NCBI GenBank assembly: GCA_017648425.1
Contig: JAGCJD010000120.1
Location: 1 to 6,772 of the forward strand
DNA length: 6,772 nucleotides
Direction: 5' to 3'
Source: Clostridia bacterium
GTDB lineage: Bacteria > Bacillota > Clostridia > Oscillospirales > CAG-272
Shown here: positions 1 through 6,631 of the stretch, piece by piece
Position numbering within the stretch: the stretch's first letter is position 1
Layout: each line of letters begins with the position of its first letter
Translations under genes and position numbers: made by a program
Notes under the pieces: generated by a model
The model's database searches: none
Told to the model about the DNA's origin: nothing
The model's input: the letters and a program-made list of their open reading frames with translations, nothing else

Positions 1-491
1 AGTCCGCGCTGGGAGAACTGAGCTCTTCTTTGGTGAGTTCTTCGTGTTTTGAGCTTTATTTGTATGAGCGAGAGCCCGTTCTTTTCTTGAAGCGTTTTAA
101 AATCGAGAACAGCTTTCTTTACGCCGTTCCGCTGTCTGTCAACTATAAAGCTCTTGCTCCTGTTTCTGTCATAAAATAGCAGGTCGGTAAGTGTACCCTC
201 TTTGATTTGCGGAGAACCGCAGAGCACTGCGAGGTATTCCTTTTCAAGCTCTCCCTCGACTATGCTTTTGGAAAGAGCGGCTGCGGACTGAGGGCTTCGC
301 GCAAGCACGATAAGCCCTGAGGTTTCCTTGTCAAGTCTATGGACGGGAAATACGCTTGTGTTTTGTTCGCCCTTTAATAAAAGCGCGTTAGATAAAAGTG
401 TGGGAATGCAATTTTTTTCGTCCCCCTCGGACAGCTCGCCGTGGCTTTTTTCGCATACGGCTATATATTCATCTAAGTAGATTATTTTCAT
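1..491 (-). CDS. RluA-family rRNA/tRNA pseudouridine synthase, partial (C-terminus beyond left edge)
   Basis: The protein begins MKIIYLDEYIAVCEKSHGEL and 163 codons are visible before the left edge. It belongs to the RluA/RluD family, which isomerises uridine to pseudouridine in structured RNA. The family signature HRLDKETSGLIVLAR lies at residues 51-65, with D54 as the expected catalytic aspartate. The N-terminus goes straight into the catalytic domain, so this is the short form without an S4 RNA-binding domain. A second family motif, normally TGRTHQIR, reads TRRTHQRR at residues 149-156, so a conserved glycine and a conserved isoleucine are both arginine here. The start at 491 is supported by an AAGGAGA ribosome site (bases 499-505, minus strand) and a promoter at 527-555. 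It is transcribed divergently from the comM-like operon. The target RNA position cannot be told from sequence. Family assignment is firm; whether the altered motif still supports activity is open. Confidence 0.93.
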   Translation of the reverse strand, partial: MKIIYLDEYIAVCEKSHGELSEGDEKNCIPTLLSNALLLKGEQNTSVFPVHRLDKETSGLIVLARSPQSAAALSKSIVEGELEKEYLAVLCGSPQIKEGTLTDLLFYDRNRSKSFIVDRQRNGVKKAVLDFKTLQEKNGLSLIQIKLKTRRTHQRRAQFSQRG

Positions 492-526
492 GTTTTTATC
501 TCCTTAAACAAGTTTTACCGAGTTTC

Positions 527-555
527 ATTATAGCACTTTTTATATTTAATTACAA
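527..555 (-). promoter_or_regulatory. Predicted sigma-A promoter of the pseudouridine synthase gene
   Basis: Read on the minus strand, there is a TTGTAA -35 box (555-550), a 17-base spacer and a perfect TATAAT -10 box (532-527). Transcription would start near base 520, giving a leader of about 30 bases that contains the AAGGAGA ribosome site. Box quality and spacing fit a housekeeping promoter. No operator was recognised. This is a prediction from sequence only. Confidence 0.65.
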
Positions 556-591
556 CCGTTACGATAAATTTTTTCAAGTTTTAACTATCTA

Positions 592-620
592 TTGTAAATT
601 CGGGGATTTTGTGGTAAAAT
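592..620 (+). promoter_or_regulatory. Predicted sigma-A promoter of the comM-peptidase operon
   Basis: A TTGTAA -35 box (592-597), a 17-base spacer and a TAAAAT -10 box (615-620) are preceded by TGG at 612-614, which matches the TGn extended -10 element. Transcription would start near 627 and the leader would be roughly 30 bases, too short for a riboswitch. A better -10 hexamer, TATAAT at 622-627, lies just downstream but has no -35 match at a suitable distance. This is the only promoter candidate I found for the five plus-strand genes. Confidence 0.65.
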
Positions 621-644
621 ATATAATGTATATTTATTGCTGAC

Positions 645-650
645 GGAGGT
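645..650 (+). promoter_or_regulatory. Ribosome binding site GGAGGT of the comM-like gene
   Basis: GGAGGT sits 5 bases before the ATG at 656, a near-consensus Shine-Dalgarno site. It fixes the start of the first operon gene and agrees with the family's usual N-terminus. Confidence 0.85.
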
Positions 651-655
651 GTTAT

Positions 656-2203
656 ATGCTTTCTGTTATATATAGCGCGGGACTTTTTGGCATTGACGGA
701 TTTATGGTAAGCGTTGAATGCAACGCGCAGTCGAGGATACCCGCATTTGAGCTTGTGGGACTTCCTGACCTTGCCGTAAAGGAGGCAAAGGAGAGGGTAC
801 GCACTGCGTGTGAGAACAGCGGATACCGCTTTCCTGCTCTTGAACTTACGCTCAATCTTGCTCCTGCTGACAGACGCAAGGAGGGCTCTGCCTTTGATGT
901 TGCAATACTTATGGGAATTCTTCACTGCGCCGGAGTTGTTGATTACAACACGGATTTTTCCGACAAGTGCTTTGTCGGAGAGCTTTCGCTATCGGGTGAG
1001 TTACGAGGTGTAAGGGGAACTCTTTGTATGTGTGTTGCGGCTAAAAATGCAGGAATAAAGGAGTTTTACGCTCCGCCCGCAAATGCAAACGAGGCAGCCG
1101 CGGTTGAGGGGATTACCGTATATTCGGTAAAAAGCATAAAAGAGCTTATTCAGCATTTGAACGGCACTAAGCGTCTTATTCCCGTATCCTGCGACAAGCG
1201 TGTATTTGAGACGGATACATTGAGGGGAATGCCTGATTTTTCAGATGTTAAGGGGCAGACGATGGCAAAGCGCGCTATGGAAATAGCCGCCGCAGGAGGA
1301 CACAATGTGCTTCTCATAGGCCCTCCCGGCACGGGAAAATCCATGCTCGCAAAAAGGCTTCCTACTATTTTGCCTCCCGAGAGCTTTGACGAGGCTATTG
1401 AAACGACAAAGATACATTCGGTGGCGGGGACGCTTCCTGACGGTGTTTCGCTGTTGACTACACGCCCGTTCCGCTCTCCGCATCATACCATGAGCGCGGT
1501 CAGCCTTGTGGGTGGAGGAGTAAATCCGCTTCCCGGTGAGATTTCTCTTGCTAACAACGGAGTATTATTCCTTGATGAATTTCCCGAGTTTCCAAAGACG
1601 GTTACGGATGCTCTCCGTCAGCCACTTGAAGATAGGCGAGTCACAATAACGCGAGCAAACGGCAGAGTTACTTATCCTTGCTCGTTTATGCTGGTGGCGG
1701 CGATGAACCCTTGCAGATGCGGTTATTTTGGTCACCCGACACGCAAATGCACATGCTCTCCAAACGATGTTCGCCGTTATATTTCAAAGATCAGCGGGCC
1801 TATGCTTGACAGAATAGACATCCAAATAGAACTTCCCTCGCTTACATATGAGGAGCTTTCGGCAGAGGGTGTTGCTTGCGAGACTTCGGAGGAGATCCGC
1901 AAGAGAGTTGTAGCTGCCCGAAATATTGCTGCGCAGAGAATGAAGGACAGCGTTGGTATTTACTGCAACGCGCAGATGAGCTCCGCTGAGATACGCAGAT
2001 ACTGTCCGACAGATGACAGCGCCAAGGCTCTTATAAAATCTGCTTACGAGCGCTTAGGTATGTCTGCGCGCGGTTATGACAGAATGATAAGAGTGGCAAG
2101 GACTGTTGCCGACATGGACGGTAAGGAAGTCATAGGTGCTTCGCATATAGCGGAGGCTATACAGTACAGAAGTCTTGATAAAAAATATTGGGGAACGGAT
2201 TGA
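656..2203 (+). CDS. comM: ComM/YifB-family Mg-chelatase-like AAA+ ATPase
   Basis: At 515 residues this is the full family length. The N-terminal part (about 10-170) is the Lon-protease-like ChlI fold, with the LPDLAVKEAKERVR block at 36-49 and the NLAPADRRKEGSAFD block at 67-81. The AAA+ core (about 190-395) has Walker A GPPGTGKS at 222-229, the family motif RPFRSPHHT at 270-278, Walker B VLFLDE at 303-308 and a sensor-1 asparagine in AAMNPC (N351). A four-cysteine CxC...CxC knuckle follows (C353, C355, C365, C367), then DRID at 385-388. The C-terminal Mg_chelatase_C domain (about 400-510) carries the SARGYDRMIRVART sensor-2 region at 470-483. In Haemophilus and Vibrio, ComM is a hexameric helicase that extends heteroduplex during natural transformation; the role in Clostridia is not established, so the symbol denotes family only. 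The gene heads the operon and ends 3 bases before the first peptidase. No key motif is missing. Confidence 0.96.
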   Translation: MLSVIYSAGLFGIDGFMVSVECNAQSRIPAFELVGLPDLAVKEAKERVRTACENSGYRFPALELTLNLAPADRRKEGSAFDVAILMGILHCAGVVDYNTDFSDKCFVGELSLSGELRGVRGTLCMCVAAKNAGIKEFYAPPANANEAAAVEGITVYSVKSIKELIQHLNGTKRLIPVSCDKRVFETDTLRGMPDFSDVKGQTMAKRAMEIAAAGGHNVLLIGPPGTGKSMLAKRLPTILPPESFDEAIETTKIHSVAGTLPDGVSLLTTRPFRSPHHTMSAVSLVGGGVNPLPGEISLANNGVLFLDEFPEFPKTVTDALRQPLEDRRVTITRANGRVTYPCSFMLVAAMNPCRCGYFGHPTRKCTCSPNDVRRYISKISGPMLDRIDIQIELPSLTYEELSAEGVACETSEEIRKRVVAARNIAAQRMKDSVGIYCNAQMSSAEIRRYCPTDDSAKALIKSAYERLGMSARGYDRMIRVARTVADMDGKEVIGASHIAEAIQYRSLDKKYWGTD

Positions 2204-2206
2204 TAT

Positions 2207-3253
2207 ATGCAATTAAAGGATCTTATTTTTGAGTTGTGCGCCGTGCCTTCTGTTTCGGGCTTTGAAAAAAGAGGAACGCAGAGGCTTTTGGAGATCTTGG
2301 GCGACAAGCTTGAATTTGTAGCGGTTGACGGTGTTGGAAATCACATTTTCAGAAAATGCTGTGGCAGACAAAATGCTCCAAAAATAATGTTAGATGCGCA
2401 CTTTGACGAGATAGGAATGATAGTTACGGATATAACTGAGGCGGGATTTTTGCGTGTAGCGCCTCTTGGCGGTATAGATGCGGCTATCATGCAGGCTGCT
2501 GATGTTATTATATACGGAAAAGAGCCGATAAGAGGTGTCGTTTGTTCAACGCCGCCTCATTTAAGAGAGGACGATGAGTTGCCCGAGATCACCGCGCTTA
2601 TGATAGATACGGGGCTTTCAAAGGAGAGGGCAAGTGAAATTATTAGCATTGGCTCTCCTGTGGGATTTGCTCCCGTTTACGCTGAGCTTCTCGGTCAGAG
2701 GCTGGTGGGAAAGAGCTTTGACGACAAGGCTTGCGCCGCTTGCGCGCTATTCGCGCTTATAAACGCTCCCACTTCAAGTCTTGCGGGAGATGTTTATGTA
2801 TTGCTTTCGTGCACTGAGGAAACGAGCCGATTGGGTGGTGTTACGGCGGGCGCATTTTCACTTTCGCCCGATTACGCTATGGTGATAGATGTAAATCTTG
2901 CCAGAGTTCCCGATACTAAGAGCTTTGAAACGGTCGTGCTTGGAAAGGGCCCCTCTATTTCGGTGAGCGCGGCTACCGATGTTCCTCTTACGAGAGCCAC
3001 GCAACGCTTATGCGAGAAAAAGGGAATAGCCCACCAGATGATTGCTGCTCCTTCATCTACGGGGACTAATGCGACCTCGGTAAATCTTACGAGAGAGGGA
3101 ATTCCCGTTGTTGACATAGGTCTTCCGCTCGCTTATATGCACACATATAACGAGCTTATAGATTTGAATGACTGCAACACGCTTTGCGCGCTTATTTCGG
3201 AATTTATTTGCTCGGGGGAAATTGCCGAGCAGATGAGATGCTTGGAGGGTTAA
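2207..3253 (+). CDS. M42-family metallo-aminopeptidase, copy 1 (divergent motifs)
   Basis: This 348-residue protein belongs to peptidase family M42 (TET/FrvX/glutamyl aminopeptidase type), cytosolic di-metal exopeptidases that trim peptides. The expected ligand and catalytic positions are all filled: H65 and D67 in AHFDEIG, the DD pair 172-173 in SFDDK, E204-E205, D228 in VIDV and H312 in YMHT. Several surrounding residues are unusual for the family: DDR reads DDK, QEEVG reads TEETS, GGTDAG reads GTNAT (286-290), and the arginine before the last metal histidine is alanine (LAYMHT instead of xRYxHS). The PPH motif at 116-118 is typical. It is probably active but with altered specificity, or it is a specialised subunit. 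There is no signal peptide. The start aligns with those of the two next copies. Its ribosome site is weak: the best match, GGGGAA at 2190-2195, is 11 bases away, so translation may be coupled to comM, whose stop lies 3 bases before. Confidence 0.94.
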   Translation: MQLKDLIFELCAVPSVSGFEKRGTQRLLEILGDKLEFVAVDGVGNHIFRKCCGRQNAPKIMLDAHFDEIGMIVTDITEAGFLRVAPLGGIDAAIMQAADVIIYGKEPIRGVVCSTPPHLREDDELPEITALMIDTGLSKERASEIISIGSPVGFAPVYAELLGQRLVGKSFDDKACAACALFALINAPTSSLAGDVYVLLSCTEETSRLGGVTAGAFSLSPDYAMVIDVNLARVPDTKSFETVVLGKGPSISVSAATDVPLTRATQRLCEKKGIAHQMIAAPSSTGTNATSVNLTREGIPVVDIGLPLAYMHTYNELIDLNDCNTLCALISEFICSGEIAEQMRCLEG

Positions 3254-3256
3254 GAT

Positions 3257-4318
3257 ATGGCTTGTATTGAACTTATCAAGAAGCTCAGCAACGCCTTTGG
3301 CCCAAGCGGCTGTGAGCGCGAGATTGCCCAAATGATAAAAAAGGAGATCTCGGATATAGCTCCTGACGCTTATATCGACAGAATGGGAAATCTTATTGCT
3401 CTTATGCGGTTTGGCGATATCAGCGCAAGTAACAGAGCAAGGATAATGATATCTGCCCACATGGACGAGGTTGGGTTCATGATAAACGAGGTCAAGGAAG
3501 GTGGATTGCTTGGCTTTGACACGATTGGTGGCATAAGCGAGAGCGTTCTTGCCGGAAGGCGAGTTCTAATTCATGGAAAAAATGGTTTTGTTGACGGTAT
3601 AATTGCCTCAAAGGCTATACATCACAAGGATAAGAACGAAAGAAAAAAGGCGGTCGCGGTCGATAAGCTTTATATTGATATTGGCGCTGTTGACGCAGAC
3701 GAGGCGAGGGCTTATGTTGAAGTTGGAGATTTTGCCTCGTTCAGCTCCGAGTTTTATGAATTCGGCGATGGATATATAAAGGGCAAGGCTCTTGATGACA
3801 GAATTGGTTGCGCTTCGCTTATTGAGGTCATGCGCTCGCTTTACGCAAATGCTCCATCGGAGAGCATTGATGTTTTTTGCTGTTTTACTGTTCGCGAGGA
3901 GATAAGTCTTTCGGGAGCTAAGACAGCGGCGTTTGCTTTGCGCCCCGATGTTGCTATTGTACTTGAAAGCACGGCGGTTGCGGATATTGCGGGTGTAGAT
4001 GCTTCAAGGCGAGTGGCTGACACTGCGAAAGGCGTGGCTGTTTCGGTAATGGACAGATCGACTATTTACGACAAGGAGCTTATACGCCTTGCTCTTGATG
4101 TCGCAGAGGCTGAGGGTGTTAAGGCTCAGCTCAAGAGGTATGTTTCAGGCGGGAACGATGCGGGCAGTATTCACAAGGTCTGTGACGGTGTGAGGACGCT
4201 TGCTCTTTCCGTGCCGACAAGATATTTACACTCGGCCTCATGTGTGGCGCACATTGATGATGTGTGTTCTCAGGCAAGGCTTTGCGAGCTGATTGTAAGA
4301 AATATTTGCGAGGTATAA
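3257..4318 (+). CDS. M42-family metallo-aminopeptidase, copy 2
   Basis: This 353-residue M42 enzyme is the largest of the three copies. Metal and catalytic residues are H68 and D70 in AHMDEVG, the DD pair 180-181 in ALDDR, E214-E215 in VREEIS, and H325 in RYLHS. The position usually held by an aspartate ligand is glutamate (E237 in VLEST), a change that I recall as common in clostridial members of this family. GGNDAG at 298-303 is canonical. The region 113-143 carries an AIHH...ERKK...LYIDIGA pattern, recalling the AIHL..EER block of one Clostridia subfamily and differing from both neighbours. No signal peptide or membrane segment is present, so it acts in the cytosol. GGAGGG at 3244-3249, 7 bases before ATG, is a good ribosome site inside the end of copy 1. 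The copy 1 stop lies only 3 bases before the start, which indicates co-transcription and likely coupled translation. Confidence 0.95.
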   Translation: MACIELIKKLSNAFGPSGCEREIAQMIKKEISDIAPDAYIDRMGNLIALMRFGDISASNRARIMISAHMDEVGFMINEVKEGGLLGFDTIGGISESVLAGRRVLIHGKNGFVDGIIASKAIHHKDKNERKKAVAVDKLYIDIGAVDADEARAYVEVGDFASFSSEFYEFGDGYIKGKALDDRIGCASLIEVMRSLYANAPSESIDVFCCFTVREEISLSGAKTAAFALRPDVAIVLESTAVADIAGVDASRRVADTAKGVAVSVMDRSTIYDKELIRLALDVAEAEGVKAQLKRYVSGGNDAGSIHKVCDGVRTLALSVPTRYLHSASCVAHIDDVCSQARLCELIVRNICEV

Positions 4319-4321
4319 AAT

Positions 4322-5323
4322 ATGGAACTTTATTCTACGATTAAGCAACTCTGTCTGTGTCCTTCAGTATCGGGCAGAGAAAACAAAATAAGACAATTGC
4401 TCTCTTCATTGGTAGAGCCGTTCTGCGATGAGCTGAGCGTTGACAAGCTTGGAAATCTTATTGCGCTCAAAAAAGGAACGGGTGGAGGAAAGCGTATAAT
4501 GCTTGCCGCTCACATGGACGAGATAGGCTTTATGGTGACCTTTATTGAGGATAACGGAATGCTGCGTGTTGCTCCTGTGGGAGGTATTTCGTTTGTTGGC
4601 GCGGCGTATTCACGCGTGATTTCCGAGAGCGGAGTAAAGGGAACGATAGTTCCAAATGCAAAGACCAAGCCCGAGGACTATAAGAGCGATTGCTTTTACA
4701 TTGATATTGGAGCTAGCAGTAAAAAGCAGGCTGACGCTATGGTCGGCATTGGGGATTTCTTCGTTGTAGAGCCGCATCTTCAAAAGCTTAAAGGGGGACG
4801 CGTTTGCGGACGCCCACTTGACGACAGGGTTGGCTGTGCGGTTCTCCTTGGTATTGCGGAAAATTTATCTGAATGCGTATTGAAGGACGATATATATTAT
4901 GTGTTTACCGTTCAGGAGGAGGTCGGCTGTCGAGGTGCGCTACCCTCTGCTTTTGCAATAGCTCCCGATATGGCGCTTTGCTTTGATGTGACGGCTACGG
5001 GCGATGTTCCCGATGCTTCTCCTATGGCGTGCAGGCTTGGCGGTGGCGCGGCGGTCAAGATTAAGGACGCTTCTGTTATTTGTGACGAGCTTATAACGAG
5101 CAGACTTAGCGAAATTGCCGAAAGTAAAAAAATAAAATATCAAAGAGAAGTGCTTTTGAGAGGTGGCACTGACACCTCGTCAATGCAACTCTCGGGCTCG
5201 GGAGCTTCCGTTGGCGCGTTGTCAATACCAACGAGATATATTCATTCGCCCAACGAAATGTGTGAGCTTTCGGACGCGCAGGCGTGCATTGATCTGGCAA
5301 CGGAATTTATTTTAAGCATATAG
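4322..5323 (+). CDS. M42-family metallo-aminopeptidase, copy 3
   Basis: This is the shortest copy, 333 residues, and the one with the most canonical motifs. H64 and D66 lie in AHMDEIG, the DD pair 167-168 in PLDDR, E199-E200 in VQEEVGCRGA, D222 in CFDV and H308 in RYIHSP. GGTDTS at 281-286 corresponds to the family's GGTDAG block. The loop after the PDZ-like dimerisation domain (about 108-130) is shorter than in copy 2 and lacks the PPH or IHH motif of the other two, which accounts for much of the length difference. It is a cytosolic peptidase with no export signal. GAGGT at 4310-4314 sits 7 bases before ATG, within the end of copy 2; the stop-to-start gap is again 3 bases. The differences between the three copies show old paralogues rather than a fresh duplication. 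Substrate preference cannot be read from sequence. Confidence 0.95.
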   Translation: MELYSTIKQLCLCPSVSGRENKIRQLLSSLVEPFCDELSVDKLGNLIALKKGTGGGKRIMLAAHMDEIGFMVTFIEDNGMLRVAPVGGISFVGAAYSRVISESGVKGTIVPNAKTKPEDYKSDCFYIDIGASSKKQADAMVGIGDFFVVEPHLQKLKGGRVCGRPLDDRVGCAVLLGIAENLSECVLKDDIYYVFTVQEEVGCRGALPSAFAIAPDMALCFDVTATGDVPDASPMACRLGGGAAVKIKDASVICDELITSRLSEIAESKKIKYQREVLLRGGTDTSSMQLSGSGASVGALSIPTRYIHSPNEMCELSDAQACIDLATEFILSI

Positions 5324-5337
5324 AAAGAGGGAAAGAC

Positions 5338-6606
5338 ATGGATTTTTCGGAAAAGGTATTGTCGCTTGTCAAGGAGGCAGAGGCGGCATTAAAGGAGAGA
5401 TTTGACGAGATAGACAGGATCTCCTTTGAAAACACAAAAAAAATAATGAATTTATTTAAGGAGCACCGTGTCGGTGACGCTGTCTTCAATTCGACCAGCG
5501 GTTACGGATACAACGACAGAGGTCGCGAGGTCCTTGATGAGGTATGGGCTGATGTTATGGGAGCTGAGGCGGCGTTTGTTCGCCACAGCATTGTAAACGG
5601 AACGCAGGCGTTGACTATCGGTCTTTTTGGCCTCTTGCGTCCCGGGGATATACTCTTCTCGATAGCGGGAAAGCCTTATGACACGCTTGACGAGGTAATT
5701 GGAAACTCGGGTAATCCCGGTGACGGCTCGCTGCGTGATTTTGGAGTTGAGTATAGGCAGGCGGACCTTTTGTCTGACGGCTCGTTCGATTTAGAAAAAA
5801 TAAAGCAGGTTCTCACAGATGAGGGCGATAGAATAAAGGTAGTATTTATTCAGCGTTCAAAGGGATATCTTAACAGACGCACGCTTAGCGTTGCCGATAT
5901 TGGCGAGGTGATCTCGTTTGTCAGAGGAATAAAAAGCGATTGCTATATTGTGGTTGATAACTGCTATGGTGAATTCACTGAGGATAGAGAGCCTTGCGCG
6001 GTTGGCGCTGATATGATTATTGGTTCTCTTATTAAAAATCCCGGTGGCGGAATGGCAGAAAGCGGAGGATATATTGCGGGAACAGCGAGAGCTGTTGAGC
6101 TGGCTTCATACCGACTTACCTCTGTTGGCTGTGGTCTTGAAGTAGGCGCTACGCTCGGACAGAACAAGAGCCTTTACAAGGGGCTTTTCTATGCGCCACA
6201 CACTACGGCGCAGGCGATAAAGACTGCTCATCTTGCGGCTTACATGTTCGGTGAGAGGGGACTTGGTTTTGAAGTAGAGCCAAAGTGGGACGAGCCGAGA
6301 TACGACATAATTCAGTCGGTTATAACACGCTCTGCCGATGCGCTTTGCGCTATATGCAGAGGTATTCAGGCAGGCTCTCCGATAGACTCCTTTGTTACTC
6401 CCGAGCCTTGGGATATGCCCGGATATACGGACAAGGTAATTATGGCGGCGGGCGCGTTTACGCAGGGCTCCTCTATTGAGCTTTCGGCGGACGGTCCGTT
6501 GCGCGATCCTTACACCGCATATCTTCAAGGAGGTCTTACATATGAAAGCGGAAAGATAGGTATTATGTCCGCTGTTCAGGAGACCATGAGCTTGTTGGAA
6601 AAATAA
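5338..6606 (+). CDS. Methionine gamma-lyase-family PLP-dependent protein (YnbB / 'aluminium resistance' family)
   Basis: This 422-residue protein fits the Met_gamma_lyase family (YnbB-like), a fold-type I PLP enzyme group. Family landmarks are SGYGYNDRGREVLD at 54-67, the HSIVNGTQAL segment at 83-92 in the cofactor phosphate region, VDNCYGEF at 206-213 with D207 expected to contact the pyridine nitrogen, and GSLIKNPGGG at 229-238 with K233 as the likely Schiff-base lysine. The length is normal and no landmark is missing. By fold it would cleave a carbon-sulfur bond of a sulfur amino acid, but most members, including those named 'aluminium resistance protein', lack biochemical proof. It starts 14 bases after the third peptidase with its own ribosome site (AGAGGG, 5326-5331), so it is probably the last operon gene. 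Use of released methionine or cysteine derivatives is an inference from context. No convincing terminator follows. Confidence 0.93.
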   Translation: MDFSEKVLSLVKEAEAALKERFDEIDRISFENTKKIMNLFKEHRVGDAVFNSTSGYGYNDRGREVLDEVWADVMGAEAAFVRHSIVNGTQALTIGLFGLLRPGDILFSIAGKPYDTLDEVIGNSGNPGDGSLRDFGVEYRQADLLSDGSFDLEKIKQVLTDEGDRIKVVFIQRSKGYLNRRTLSVADIGEVISFVRGIKSDCYIVVDNCYGEFTEDREPCAVGADMIIGSLIKNPGGGMAESGGYIAGTARAVELASYRLTSVGCGLEVGATLGQNKSLYKGLFYAPHTTAQAIKTAHLAAYMFGERGLGFEVEPKWDEPRYDIIQSVITRSADALCAICRGIQAGSPIDSFVTPEPWDMPGYTDKVIMAAGAFTQGSSIELSADGPLRDPYTAYLQGGLTYESGKIGIMSAVQETMSLLEK

Positions 6607-6631
6607 TACGGTATTTTCTTTGACATAGTCT
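6607..6631. other. Short convergent gap without recognisable terminator
   Basis: Twenty-five bases separate the stop of the PLP-enzyme gene from the minus-strand stop of the lipoprotein remnant. I find no GC-rich stem followed by a T-run here or in the next 50 bases on the plus strand; only weak AT pairings occur. A small direct repeat, AAGGTA at 6634-6639 and 6642-6647, lies just beyond, at the end of the remnant. Confidence 0.5.

Noticed and set aside
398..643. 81-residue plus-strand open frame across the pseudouridine synthase start and the promoter gap
   Set aside because: It overlaps a clear gene on the other strand, has no ribosome site, and encodes low-complexity Phe/Tyr/Ile-rich sequence from AT-rich promoter DNA.
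492..655. Riboswitch or T-box leader ahead of comM
   Set aside because: The predicted transcript leader is only about 30 bases, and no long stem, T-box motif or terminator was seen.
581..925. 114-residue minus-strand open frame over the comM start
   Set aside because: It is antisense to well-conserved comM codons and covers its promoter; no family resemblance.
3053..3460. 135-residue minus-strand open frame spanning the junction of M42 copies 1 and 2
   Set aside because: It crosses two intact genes on the opposite strand with full catalytic motifs; no ribosome site or family match.
2207..5323. Recent tandem duplication of one M42 gene
   Set aside because: The copies differ widely in protein sequence and loop motifs, with no long shared nucleotide stretches noticed; only the junction spacing is the same.
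6106..6528. 140-residue minus-strand open frame inside the PLP-enzyme gene
   Set aside because: It is antisense to conserved PLP-enzyme sequence, arginine-rich in a way typical of reverse-frame translation, and has no recognisable domain.
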